Assembly: GCF_910592395.1 (NCBI RefSeq)
Contig: NC_088311.1
Location: 10,294,501-10,358,500, forward strand
DNA: 64,000 bases
Reading direction: 5' to 3'
DNA from: Lineus longissimus
Taxonomy: Eukaryota; Nemertea; Pilidiophora; Heteronemertea; Lineidae
The notes under the pieces are model-generated. The model searched no databases. It saw nothing but the letters and a program-made list of their open reading frames with translations, and was not told where the DNA came from. Positions 24,215 to 35,200 of this stretch are shown here, piece by piece; positions within the stretch are counted from its first letter, which is position 1; every line of letters starts with the position of its first letter. Made by a program: the position numbers and the translations under genes.

Positions 24215-25656
24215 AGAATGGAGATAGAATATCTCTCAGAACTCTGAACAAGAAACGGCAGTATTTCTTTGTCTTATACAGAGAGGTGGCGCACTACTCT
24301 GATTGAATGATTGGGCGATTCCAAATCTCATATTATGCCAGTTTTTATTTGGTTTTCTCTTTCTCCTTGTTTAACTTGGTCATACAGCCTTGAAGTCGTA
24401 GGCAATGTCCAGTAGGACTGGAGCAGGCCCTTGAGCCATATCTCATTTTAGTTACAGTCGCTATCTATAAAACATACATCAGACATGCGCGCAAATAAGA
24501 ATTGAAAAGTAGAATCGGCACTTGACTTACATAAGCACACCAGCTTGAAGTCTGTGTATATCACATTTTAATATGTTGCTTGCTGACATCGTTATGCACC
24601 AGTACATGTTTTTCAAATTTCTCCGTTTATTTATGTTTTCTTCGGGACCCATTCCTTTGATTTAATTGCCTGATAACTTAACATACAAGACAGCTTTATG
24701 TTGTTCTTATGACGCAACCCCGACATTTTGCCCCCGGTTGCAGATTTTCTGTGATATTAGCCCATTCTGCCAACAGTATTAAGGCCTTAGTAATTTATAA
24801 GATTACATGTAGTGCATGCTTTGGTTGCTGTACTTTTGCTTCTTGTTGGCCTGGTTTATTTTTGATAGATGCATGTTGACCGTTGATGGAGCTGCTGTGG
24901 TGTTGTGGCTCAGACTCTCGCCTAACGGTCACGAGATCCCTGGTTCGATTCCCACAGTTGGTGTGAGACTCAAGGCTGGTCTCGTTGTCTAACCTGCCTG
25001 ACTCCACCCAGTTGTATGCACAGATTGTTGCACTGATCGAGCAGCTCTTCTGAAGTTCCAGTCTGAAGTCTATTGAAAGGTTTCAGGACAGAACAGGTTG
25101 AAGTTTGAAGTCAGTTGATGACCTACATATCATGGTACCTATAAGATATCGAGACTACAAACCCAAGAGTTTAACTTTAACTTTTTATTTCAATATGGAT
25201 ATGGGTCTTTTTTTCTCGTCCGATGATTTCTCATATGTAGCTCGTTATGATTTCAAAACCGTGGTGAAGGTCTTGGCTGATGAAGTACACCACCAACTCT
25301 AAAGGTCTGCATGTATGGGAATCATTCGATATCCTGATCATGAAAATACATGTTAAACTTATAAAGATCTTATAAAAAAGTAAATACCATGACTTGTATG
25401 CTTGATTTAAGTATGTTGCGATTCTTTGGCAAATATCTACACTTTCCTCAGTAATGTAAACCTCATACTAAAAGTTACATAAGGAATTATGTAATCCGCC
25501 AAAATGAAAATTCTGGAGAAAAAATTCTGAAAATGTCGCAATTGACAGTAGTATGCTCTCAATAGGAGAATATTCACAATGCTACTTAATTGATTTTTCA
25601 CCATTTGATGGTCGGGTAAGCTGTTCTGTAGAAGTCAAACAGAGTACTTGAATAAA
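24215..25656 (+). other. ECM29 3' UTR (inferred) with poly(A) signal
   Basis: Sequence after the ECM29 stop codon. The first clear AATAAA downstream is at 25651-25656, which would give a 3' UTR of about 1.44 kb. A family A SINE lies inside at about 24885-25185. An earlier cleavage site cannot be excluded. No coding potential was recognised. Confidence 0.4.
24885..25185 (+). mobile_element. tRNA-derived SINE-like repeat (family A), best copy
   Basis: Head: GTTGTGGCTCAGACTCTCGC (A-box region), then CTGGTTCGATTCCCACAG (B box). Body: TGTGAGACTCAAGGC, ACCTGCCTGACTCCACCCAG, GAGCAGCTCTTCTGAAGTTC. Tail: AACCCAAGAGTTTAACTTTA. Copies lie at 13951-14225 and 34205-34480. Confidence 0.65.
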
Positions 25657-25719
25657 TTTGCTCAATGTGCTTTAAAATTCATGTTCCTTGTTTTTTTTCC
25701 TTGGCAACAGATGATAACC

Positions 25720-28075
25720 CAGACTGATCATCCAGAGCCCAGTCCACAACCTTGCCTGTTGATTCCAACCAACTGCTCACAGCCGAACAACCATTGTATA
25801 CAGTCTTACTGGTTGTGACAGATCATCCAGACCCCAGTCCACAACCTTGCCTGTTGATTCCCACCAACTGCTCACAGCAAACAACCATTGTATCCAGTCT
25901 TACTGGTTGTGACAGATCATCCAGACCCCAGTCCACAACCTTGCCTGTTGATTCCCACCAACTGCTCACAGCAAACAACCATTGTATCCAGTCTTACTGG
26001 TTGTGACAGATCATCCAGACCCCAGTCCACAACCTTGCCTGTTGATTCCCACCAACTGCTCACAGTCCGACAACCATTGTATCCAGTCTTACTGGTTGTG
26101 ACAGATCATCCAGAGCCCAGTCCACAACCATGCCTTTTGATTCCCACCAACTTCCCACAGCCCAACAACCATTACATCCAGTCTCACTGGTTGCGACTGA
26201 TCATCCAGAGCCAAATCACAACACAGGTGGATTGTGACCAATTCTCCAAAGTCCAACAACCATTGTGTTTTATTGGTTGTGACTGATCAACAACTTTGCT
26301 GGTGGATTGCCACCAACTGCCCAAAGCCCAACAACCATTGTGTCCAGTCTTTCAGGTTGTGACTGGTTGTCCAGAGCCCAGTCCACAACCTTGTCTGTTG
26401 ATTCCCACCAACTTCCCACAGCCCAACAACCATTGTATTCAGTCCTTCTGGTTGATTGTGACAAATTGTCTACATCCGAACAACCATTTTGTCGATAGTC
26501 TTGCTGGTTGTGACTGATCGTCCAGAGCACAATCCAAAACCTTGCCTGTGGATCGCCACCAACTGCCCAATCCCCAACGACCATTGTGTGCAGTCTCACT
26601 GGTTGTGACAGATCATCCAGAGCCAAATCACAACTTTGCCGCCGGATTGTGACCAATTCCCCAAAGCCCAACAACCGTTGTGTCTTATTAGTTGTGACTG
26701 ATCATCGAGAGCTGAATCCACAACATTGCCTGTTGATTCCCACCAACTGCCCAAAGCCCATTAACCATTGAATCCAGTCTTGCTGGTTGTGACAGATCAT
26801 TAAGAGCCCAGTCCACAAACTTTTCTGTGGATTGCGAGCAACTGCCCACAGCCCTACAACCATTCTGTCCATAGTCTTACTGGTTGTGACAGATCATCCA
26901 GAGCCCAGTCCCGTACCTTGCCTGTTGATTCCCACCAAATTCCCACAGCCCAACAACCATTGTATCCAGTCTTTCTGGTTGTGACTGATTGTCCAGAGCC
27001 CAGTTCACAACCTTGCCTGTTGATTCCCCCCCCCCCCCCCCCCCCCCAACTGCCAACTGCCCAACAACCAGTGTATTCATTCTTTCTGGTTGATTGTGAC
27101 AAATTGTCTACAGCCGAACAACCATTTTGTCGATAGTCTTGCTGGTTGTGACTGATCGTCCAAAGCACAATCCAAAACCTTGCCTGTGGATTACCACCAA
27201 CTGCCCAATCCCAAACGCAAACAACCATTGTTTGCAGTCTCACTGGTTGTGACAGATCATCCAGAGCCAAAACACAACTTTGCCGGTGGATTGTGACCAA
27301 TTCCCAAAAGCTCAACAACCATTGTGTCTTATTAGTTGTGACTGATCATCGAGAGCTGAATCCACAACATTGCCTGTTGATTCCCACCAACTGCCCAAAG
27401 CCCAACAACCATTGTGTCTTAATATTAGTTGTGACTGATCATTGAGAGCTGAATCCACAACATTGTCTGTTGATTCCCACCAACTGCCCAAAGCCCAACG
27501 ACCATTGTGTGCAATCTTACTGGCTTGACTTATCATCCAGAGCCGAATCACAACTTTGATTATGGATTGGGACCAACTGCCCACAGCCCAACAACCATTG
27601 CATCCAGTCTTGCTGGTTGTGACAGATCATCCAGAGCCCAGTCCCCAACCTTGCCTGTGGATTGGGAGCAACGGCCCACAGCCCAACAACCATTGCATCC
27701 AGTCTCGCTGGTTGTGACAGATCATCCAGAGCCCAGTCCACAACCTTGCCTGTGGATTGGGAGCAACTGCACACAGCCCAACAACCATTGTATCCAGTCT
27801 TGCTGGTTGTGACAGATCATCCAGAGCCCAGTCCACAACCTTGCCTGTGGATTGGGACCAACTACTCACAGCCGAACAACCATTGTATCCAGTCTTGCTG
27901 GTTGTGACTGATCATCCAGAGCCCAGTCCACAACCTTGCCTGTGGATGGGGAGCACGGTCCCCAGTCTTGTTAGTTGATTGTGACCAGACTGGCAGCCAC
28001 TGTACACTGCATTAATCCTGGGATGACTGTGAACAACCACCCACAGCCCAGCAGTCTCTTACACCGTCTTTCAGG
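25720..28075. repeat. Satellite-like tandem array, monomer about 95 bp with higher-order structure
   Basis: About 24 diverged copies of a unit with GATCATCCAGAGCCCAGTCC, ACAACCTTGCCTGTTGATTC, CCAACAACCATTGTATCCAG and TCTTACTGGTTGTGAC. Each unit carries ACAACC and GGTTGT about 18 bases apart in inverted orientation. Variant units recur in the same order about 638 bp apart (compare 26461 with 27099), showing higher-order repetition. A run of about 20 C interrupts one unit near 27027-27047. Long open frames on both strands are repeat artefacts: 95 is not a multiple of three, so each reading frame changes from unit to unit. Confidence 0.9.
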
Positions 28076-28088
28076 CTATTTTGATATA

Positions 28089-28266
28089 CAGTAGAACCTC
28101 CTTCAGTGGACACCTCTCTATTAAGGACAAACTCTATTAAGCACACTAGTTTTGGTCTCAAACTGGTTGTTTCCCCTTTCAATTTGACCTCTCTAATCAG
28201 GACATCTATCTTTTAAGGACAGCACTTGTCAGTCCCGAGGGTGTCCTTAATAGAGAGGTTCTCCTG
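28089..28266. mobile_element. Pogo/Tigger-like MITE, full-length copy
   Basis: Begins CAGTAGAACCTCC, ends GAGGTTCTCCTG, flanked by TA. At 178 bp it is the same length as the 16209 copy, in the opposite internal orientation. Confidence 0.75.
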
Positions 28267-29547
28267 TATTGTTATTTAACCAATGGCACTATGAGAAACA
28301 ACAATTGCTGATCCTGATCCATTTTACAGTATTGTGGTATAAAAGCATCAAATCTTTTGTGAAATAAGAGAAGACAAGTTTCTTTATCGAAGTTCTTTTA
28401 TTAAAAATCACTGGAAAATTGAAATATCTCTTGTGACCCACGTGATCAAAGCATTGCTTGAAAAACAGTTACGAACCACCCCGCACACCATCATGCTCAT
28501 GATATTTAAGACATCAGCCCTTCATTGAGTTCAAAGAGGATTACTTAAATTACAGTCATCACAGCATCAAAAAAAACCCTGCCACTTGAAAATACAGTCA
28601 ACCTTGCCCTAGTTGACAGTGCTAAACTCAAAAACTCGATACAGTGGACGGATAAAAAAGGTATGGACTTTGGCCACTGTTATTTCCATTTACTAATATC
28701 GATTTTTCTCACTCAAAACAAGGCTATGTCGATGAAGTTTTTATGGACATTTCTACAAATGTAATGCATATTGCATTGTCCGAGTTGAAGACTGGTGACA
28801 ACATGCTCCATAACATGTCAATGACTTGGGACAGGACAACGTGTGTTGGCACGTCTGCCTTGCAGGATAGCAGTTTTTTCCTGCTCAGCCGCAGGAAGGT
28901 GCAAGGTGTTAGGAACGTCTCTATACCTGCTGTGTACCGGCAGGCCAGCCCAATAAAACTGCTAGGAAATTTGATTTGCTGGAAAGTAATAGTATACCCG
29001 TGTAATGGCAGACAATTCTAAGGAATAATGGCTGGACTAAAAATGACAGGACAGGGATAGAACAACTGCCAGGCTGACAGGAATGTGTCCAACAAGACAT
29101 TGAAAAATAATATGATTGCTGTTGGTTTTGTTGAGCAAATTAAACACAGTCTAGCACATATTTGTTATGTTTTGTACAATGTATGATGAAATATTGTGAC
29201 ATCCAAACAATCGTACGTCGAAGAAATTTGACTTAATGCATGTCCAAAGTCGAAACCACATGGCTAGTCGCAGCAGATTAGAGAAAGGCGAGGTAGACTG
29301 TAAATCATCGCACACCTGGAAAAATAGTCATTGCACACCTGCTAATGGCATCGGTACCTGGCGACTTGCCCAATTAAATGCTGCGAATGATTTTAATGCC
29401 TGATAAAAAGACCATATTCAATAAATGCCTTTTTCTCAACACTAGTCTCTGATATTACCGAAAATATATAAGAGTGCCTTATATAGTTTGATTTTACAGT
29501 GATGACAAGATAATAGATACTGGTTTTTGAGGTAGTGGACCACAGTT

Positions 29548-29740
29548 CAATAGAACCTCCCTTAGTGAACACCATAGCCAGGAGGACACCCACTATTACA
29601 AAGAAAACTAGTTTCGGTCCCAAATACATGTAGGAACGGTTATTTTGATTCAAATCAAATGTACTTCTTTAATGAGGATACCTCCCTGCTGAGGGCAGCA
29701 GTTTTCAGTCCCAAAGGTGTCCTTGATAGAGAGGTTCAAT
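29548..29740. mobile_element. Diverged pogo/Tigger-like MITE
   Basis: Begins CAATAGAACCTCCC and ends GTGTCCTTGATAGAGAGGTT, with CTAGTTTCGGTCCCAAA inside, as in the complete copies. Confidence 0.6.
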
Positions 29741-29847
29741 ACAGTGACGTCAATCTGTTGGCCAATATTCAACATCAAAGGCAAACGACATGTGCTGAAT
29801 TTTTAAATTTTAAATTACCGGGTATGTAAATACAAGTTTAATATATT

Positions 29848-29960
29848 GTTTAGACGCTATTTAGCTCATTTTGTTGCGCATGTTTTATCAGGCCTATCAC
29901 GTTATATAGGCCATTTGTACAAGAGCCCTCCAAGCAGCTAAATACCGTCTACACAGTACA
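29848..29960 (-). mobile_element. Small hairpin MITE, copy 1
   Basis: Terminal arms TTTAGACGCTATTTAGCT and AGCTAAATACCGTCTACAC are inverted, around an inner palindrome GGCCTATCACGTTATATAGG. Read as reverse complement it aligns along its length with 52062-52170 (shared GGGCTC, TGTAC, GGCCTATA, GTGATAGGCC). Confidence 0.65.
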
Positions 29961-30113
29961 TGTATATGATTTCAATATTATTGTTGTGTACACTTGTATA
30001 TAGATATACTCGATAGGTAAATTTTTATCAGATAGACATGCCAGGTTATACTGTACAGTGGCAATGTTTGTTTCTAATCACACAAAAACAATGTAAATGA
30101 ACGGCGTAGGCCT

Positions 30114-31388
30114 TCAAGTATTCACAGATTCATCGAAGAATTTCTTCAAAGCTTCCAAAGATTTTGCACGATGCGAGATCTTGTTTTTAACATCCTTTGG
30201 AAGTTCAGCGTAAGTCTTATCATAACCATCAGGTTGGAAGCAGGGATCCCATCCAAAGTCCAGAGGTCCGCGCGGTTCGACAATTTGTCCATCACAACGT
30301 CCACGGAATAGTTTAATGTCGCTATCTGGTTTTCCATCCGAATAAGCAAATGTACATAGAGCGTAGGCCGACTTGTCCTCAAACCCTTGAAGTAATTTAT
30401 GAAGACCTGAAACAGGAATGAATTAAGAAATGAGAGGAATTGATCACCTGTAGCAGGTTTTACAGAAACAACGTTTCATTTGTTCTGCTGATTTTCTATT
30501 GTTCTGCTGATTTTCTATTGTTCTGCTGATTTGCTATTGTTCTGCTAATCCAAAGTTAAAAGAGAACCCAGGATTGTATTTTTGAACGAACTGGCGTGGC
30601 TTTCAAGGAACTAAAATTCCTGGCTCTTCACAGTCCTTTGAATAAGACTTAAAACTGAGGTACCTTGTATCTGGTGTCTATGCCAGGGGAGGTTAAAGAC
30701 TCCACCAAGTGGGAAACATGAGTAGCTTGCGTGGACTCAACCTCTCGCCAAAGTCGGATTCACTAGGCCACTATTGGCGCCTTAAGTGTAGTGGCTTAAG
30801 CTCATCCCTCCTTGGAGGGATACTCCATGGAGAAAATCACCTTCATCTACAGAGCAAACACTGAAGAAGAAGGAATACTCCTCACCTTCTGGTTTAATTT
30901 CCTTCAGGAACCATTTTATATATGGACCAGGCATTCCTCCGAGAGCATTAAAACACAAGCAGACGTCTTCTACCATGACTGGACCCTTAACACTTTCCAC
31001 CGCCAGCTTACACTTGGCGATACAGACCTCATCAGGCGAACCCTGGTATTCGGGCAAATCTATGTCCTCGGATACAAACTGGAGAGAGAAACAATTGAAT
31101 TAATTATCAATATCATTAACAAAATCATATCCAGTGAAACCTCTCTATTAAGGACACTCATTTTGGTCCCAAATTCGTTGTTTCCATTCACTTTGACCTC
31201 TCTAATCAGTACATCTCTCTATTAAGGACAGCACTTGTCAGTCCCAAGGGTGTCCATAATAATAGAGAGGTTCTATTGCACTTCATTTTACTCACATGAC
31301 AGGCAGAGTTCTTTCCTAGAATTTTCTCCACTTCTTCCAGTTTCTTGGCGTTACCAGTCACAAACTTAACAATCCTTGCTGCGGCCAT
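30114..31388 (-). CDS. ITPA: Inosine triphosphate pyrophosphatase, complete, 3 exons
   Basis: ITPA (HAM1/NTPase family) hydrolyses ITP, dITP and XTP to monophosphates plus pyrophosphate in the cytosol, keeping deaminated purines out of DNA and RNA. Exons on the minus strand: 31388-31296, 31078-30886 and 30406-30114, all GT-AG, giving 192 aa (human 194). Family motifs: substrate loop [10 protein letters not shown] (residues 11-20), [10 protein letters not shown] (39-48), [13 protein letters not shown] (67-79) with catalytic acidic residues, GPYIKWFL (82-89), [13 protein letters not shown] (130-142), [12 protein letters not shown] (146-157) and SHR near the C-terminus (173-175). The start ATG is the first in frame and gives [16 protein letters not shown]. 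Ala29 occupies the place of human Pro32. Intron 1 (31079-31295) is mostly a MITE. It lies head-to-head with PAK1IP1. Confidence 0.96.
30560..30770 (+). mobile_element. SINE-like repeat (family B), 5'-truncated, ITPA intron 2
   Basis: Contains AGAGAACCCAGGATTGTATT, TCAAGGAACTAAAATTCCTG and GACTTAAAACTGAGGTACCT, matching the family B body at 14575-14790. Opposite in sense to ITPA. Confidence 0.6.
31132..31278. mobile_element. Pogo/Tigger-like MITE filling most of ITPA intron 1
   Basis: Begins CAGTGAAACCTCTC and ends GAGGTTCTATTG. It carries TTTTGGTCCCAAATTCGTTG and GACCTCTCTAATCAG as in other copies. It occupies 147 of the intron's 217 bases and ends 17 bases before the exon 1 donor. Confidence 0.75.
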
Positions 31389-32255
31389 GTTGTCGTCAGA
31401 GAGGTCTTCGCTGTGTTCTGTAAATTAAATACATGACTACATTGAAGAGATAAATTTGAAAAATTGAATCACATGATGAAATTGACCAACAACAAAGTGT
31501 ACCGCACCAAACAATAAGGGGCCATCCCGAGATACCGGTACAGATTTTTGATACTCCTACCTCATTGGCTCATATATACAAAATATCGAGTTCGAGAGGG
31601 ACTCCAACCTTGCTCCACAAAAACGTCTCTACAACAAAAACTACTCAGTATCATTCTTCTTCCAGAAAGATTCCTCATCCACTGGTATCAAATGGTCTTA
31701 ACCCCCTGGTAGTGGAAGTATCCGGTTGCGTTTTTTCTGGACCACCCTGTATCTATACTATGAAAGAGTGAAACTGAAAGTGTAAAAGAAGTAGCAACTT
31801 CATTCTTTCAGAACTCATGAAGTGACAGTGCAAAATTTTAATGATAACTTGTGCCTGTATTCTCTATAAATATATTGTTACCAGGGTGACTATGTTCCTG
31901 AAGATATCGCCTAGAATTAGCATACATCAGAATTTGAAGGAAAAATGTCAAACCCAAATTTCAGAAAAATATTTCAAGGATTGTTCTTCACCAACTGGTG
32001 CACTAAACTTTCCTTTAGATTCTTGCTGAATTGTCTGCAAAACAATTTATTAGAGTGAACAAAAACATAAATCAACATTAGATAATTATAACATACATGA
32101 AAAATAATGCAATATTTGTAAAATTAGGAGATTCTTGCATGATGTTTCACCAAATTTTATACAGTTTATAGAGAACATTTCTTGGCAATTGGTGGCGCTG
32201 GTCTAAACATGTGTTCATAGATTTTTATCTGGAACACCTCTAAAAGCAATCAGAA
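31389..32255. promoter_or_regulatory. Divergent intergenic region between ITPA and PAK1IP1
   Basis: The two start codons point away from each other, 867 bases apart. Both 5' UTRs and probably a bidirectional promoter lie here. I see no TATA box in a convincing position and no CpG-rich core. The open frames inside (31565-31771, 31841-32029) resemble nothing. Confidence 0.5.
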
Positions 32256-35200
32256 ATGGAGATTATTGCTGGAACATACGAGGAACTTACGCTTGGATTT
32301 TCCCTCCAGAAGATAGATGAGGTGAACTGTCTTACAAAGTCAATATTGCTTATCTTACCACATGAGGTGTGGTCAAGTTAGTCAACAATGCCTACATATA
32401 AGTTACATAGGGCAGGCCTACATCATTACATGCACTTGCCTACAGGGACGGGTGAACCAAAAAAGTGTCACTGTCCCTAATAGCGAGGTCTCCTGATTAG
32501 AGAGGTCAAATTGAATGGAAATTACCACTTTGGTACCAAAACTAGTGTCCTTATCGCTTAAGTGAGGTAGTTCTTAATAATGAGGTGTCCATGGTCATGG
32601 TGTACGCTACAAGGGAGGTTCCACTGACACGGAAGGGCATTATGAACAGATGAAAAGGCTCTACTACATGCACATGTATTTTGGGATTGCACTGGTAGCT
32701 TCTTGTCAAATTAGCTTTTTAAATTGCATGAATTGACTTTCAGATGATTATCGCAAGTCTTTTCAAATGCTTCTTAATCTGATCTACACATGATACTCAT
32801 GAAAGTTTCTTTTCTCATTCTGACATGTCTCACAGGGCTATGCACTAAACCCGAGCTTCACTGACCATTCTCATGTTGGATGTGTTCGTGCTGCAGCAGT
32901 ATCTTCAAAAGGTGTCTTAGCTACAGGCAGCAGCGATGAAACTATCAAGTTGTTCCATTTGGAGAAGAGGCAGGAACTTGGGGCATTATTGCACCATGAA
33001 GGTAATGGAATGAAAGCTGCTGACAGCTTTCTTCATTTTGGTATCCACTTGATTGACTATGCATGCATTTGTAAAGAGGGAAAGAAATATCAGGACTTTT
33101 TGAATTAGTACCTGTACTGGTTTTGCTGAACTGTGGCCTGTGCATAAAAACTAAACTGTACTTTTATGGTCATGACTATCCTCTCCTACATGGAATACTG
33201 TATCTTTTGTCTACAAGTGTATCCACCAACTTACAGAATACATTTGGATACATAAATCAGCTAGTAACACAAACGTTTTATGATCTAAGTTGTCTTACTG
33301 TGTACTGTTAAACTGAGGACTTCATATACTTAACTATTGTGGATCTGACATTTTGACAGGCACACTTTTCAGAGCTATTTTCATATCAGGCTTGTGTTTT
33401 CTCATATCTGTGGACCGTCTATTTTCAGGTTCCATCACAGATTTGACATTCTTTGGTGGGACCCACATGTTCAGCGGTAGTACAGACGGAACTGTGGGCG
33501 TGTGGAAGACAAATCGTTGGGAATGCATTAAGACATTCAAAGGACACAAGTGAGTCGTCTCATTCTTCTTCAGTATCAAAAATTTTGAAATGCATGCTGA
33601 ACAGTAAGTCAATTTTTGGTAATGAAATCAGCTGTCTTCAAGAGTTCTGTCAAAGAACACATGATTTTTCTGGTCACGTTTTGTCATTTAGCCAGTATTG
33701 CCCTCTGTTCGTAAAATCCTTTTGGTGGCAGTGCCCTATCTGTAAAGTAGATTGTTACCTGTCTAGCTGGGTGATGCTGTCACTCGTGTCAGTCTGGGGA
33801 TTGTAACTGTCCGTCGTCTCAATTTCCTGTCTGTCTTGGCTAGCAATCAAGCTGGATAGCCTTTGATTATCAAACATGTCAAAACTTGTTTTTAAGTGTC
33901 TGGCTTGACCCTGTTCTACAATTTGTTTGTATCGATTTTAGAGGTGCTGTTAATTCTGTGGCTGTTCATCCCACTGGGAAGTTGGCAATGACTGTTGGTG
34001 CTGACAAGACTCTGCGCTTGTGGAATCTTATCACAGGAAAATCTGCTTTTGTTACAAATATCAAAAAAGGTAATTCTTTAGTAGAAAATTTCAGACAGGT
34101 TTTCTTATTGATGAATATTAGGGAAAATTTGTGATGATTTTAAAGAAATCCTAGGTTACAATCCAGCTCTCGCTCTTTTATTTCTCAAGTTGAAATAGAA
34201 ACTGCTGTGGACTAGTGCCTCTGACTCTCGACTAGTGGTCAAGAGGTCCCTTGTTCAAACCTCACTGTTGGGTTGAGACTTCAGGCAGGTCTCTTTGTCA
34301 AACCTGCCTTACTCCACCCAGGTGTATAAATGGAAAGTGTTCAAGCTGCAGGGCTGAATTGAGTAGCTCATCTGAGTTTTCAGAATAGACCAGGTTAAAG
34401 TATGAAGTCATTGACACTACACCTCAACCACATGCATTCGATATATCAGACCACAAACCCAAGCCTTAAACTTTAAATTTGAAATCCTAACTGGCCTACT
34501 GGGTCATTTGGTTTCTCACTGCCGTTCCCCTTGATAAGCTAGAAGTATTCAGATGATAATCCAAAAGCTTTAAGCAAGAGATGTGACAAAAACTCCATAA
34601 AAGTAATGACTATGAGAAAAAATATGCGTTTCAACTGTTGTTGTTAAATTGATGTCTTATTAAAGTTACAGCTCCAGACTTGGTGAGGTGGTGTCCAGAT
34701 GGAAGCAAATACTTGGTAGTCACCAGGAATCAAGTCGATGTGTACAGTGTTGATGTAAGCAACATGGATTTCCCAATTTTTTTATCCTATCCAAACTTTT
34801 GCTATAAATTTTTTTCCTTTTTGTTGAAAATGACCCCTAAATGATTAGTCTTCTTTACTTCAAATTGGTCTTTTTTACTTCAAAAAGTAAAATTATGACT
34901 CTTGTGAGCCCAAAAAGTCATTTTGGCATGAAAAAAATTTTGAAAATCAAATTCAATGGTTCTTCTTATGTTAAGATAAATTTTGTACTGGGTTGCTTGT
35001 GGCAGTTTTGCTTTTAACTGTTGATTATATTTCAGACGGCGAAAGTAATTGACACCATAGCATATGAAGGGACTGTTCACTGTTTGCTATTTCTGAAGGT
35101 AGGTTCCAACTACATGTATTTGCTTGCTTCCCGAACAAAGTGTTGTATTGTAGAATCTCCCCTTGCGGACGCCCCTGCCAGGTTGATACCTTGATATTGC

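Larger units (their letters stand above)
28270..30113. other. Intergenic region, ECM29 to ITPA (convergent)
   Basis: No gene recognised. It contains a diverged MITE of the pogo/Tigger-like family (about 29548-29740) and a hairpin MITE (29848-29960). TTTATT near 28398 (AATAAA on the minus strand) could belong to the ITPA 3' end but is far away. The open frame at 28743-29021 has no recognisable similarity. Confidence 0.4.

Noticed and set aside
24900-24970. Functional tRNA gene
   Set aside because: A and B boxes are present, but the cloverleaf is degraded and the same head recurs with a SINE body at other sites.
25752-27978. Long open frames on both strands inside the satellite (up to about 154 codons)
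   Set aside because: They arise because the ~95-bp monomer lacks stops in some frames; successive units are read in different frames and no domain is recognisable.
34131-34230. Intronic C/D-box snoRNA in PAK1IP1 (TGATGAT ... CTGA)
   Set aside because: No terminal stem, spacing is poor, and the CTGA belongs to a SINE.
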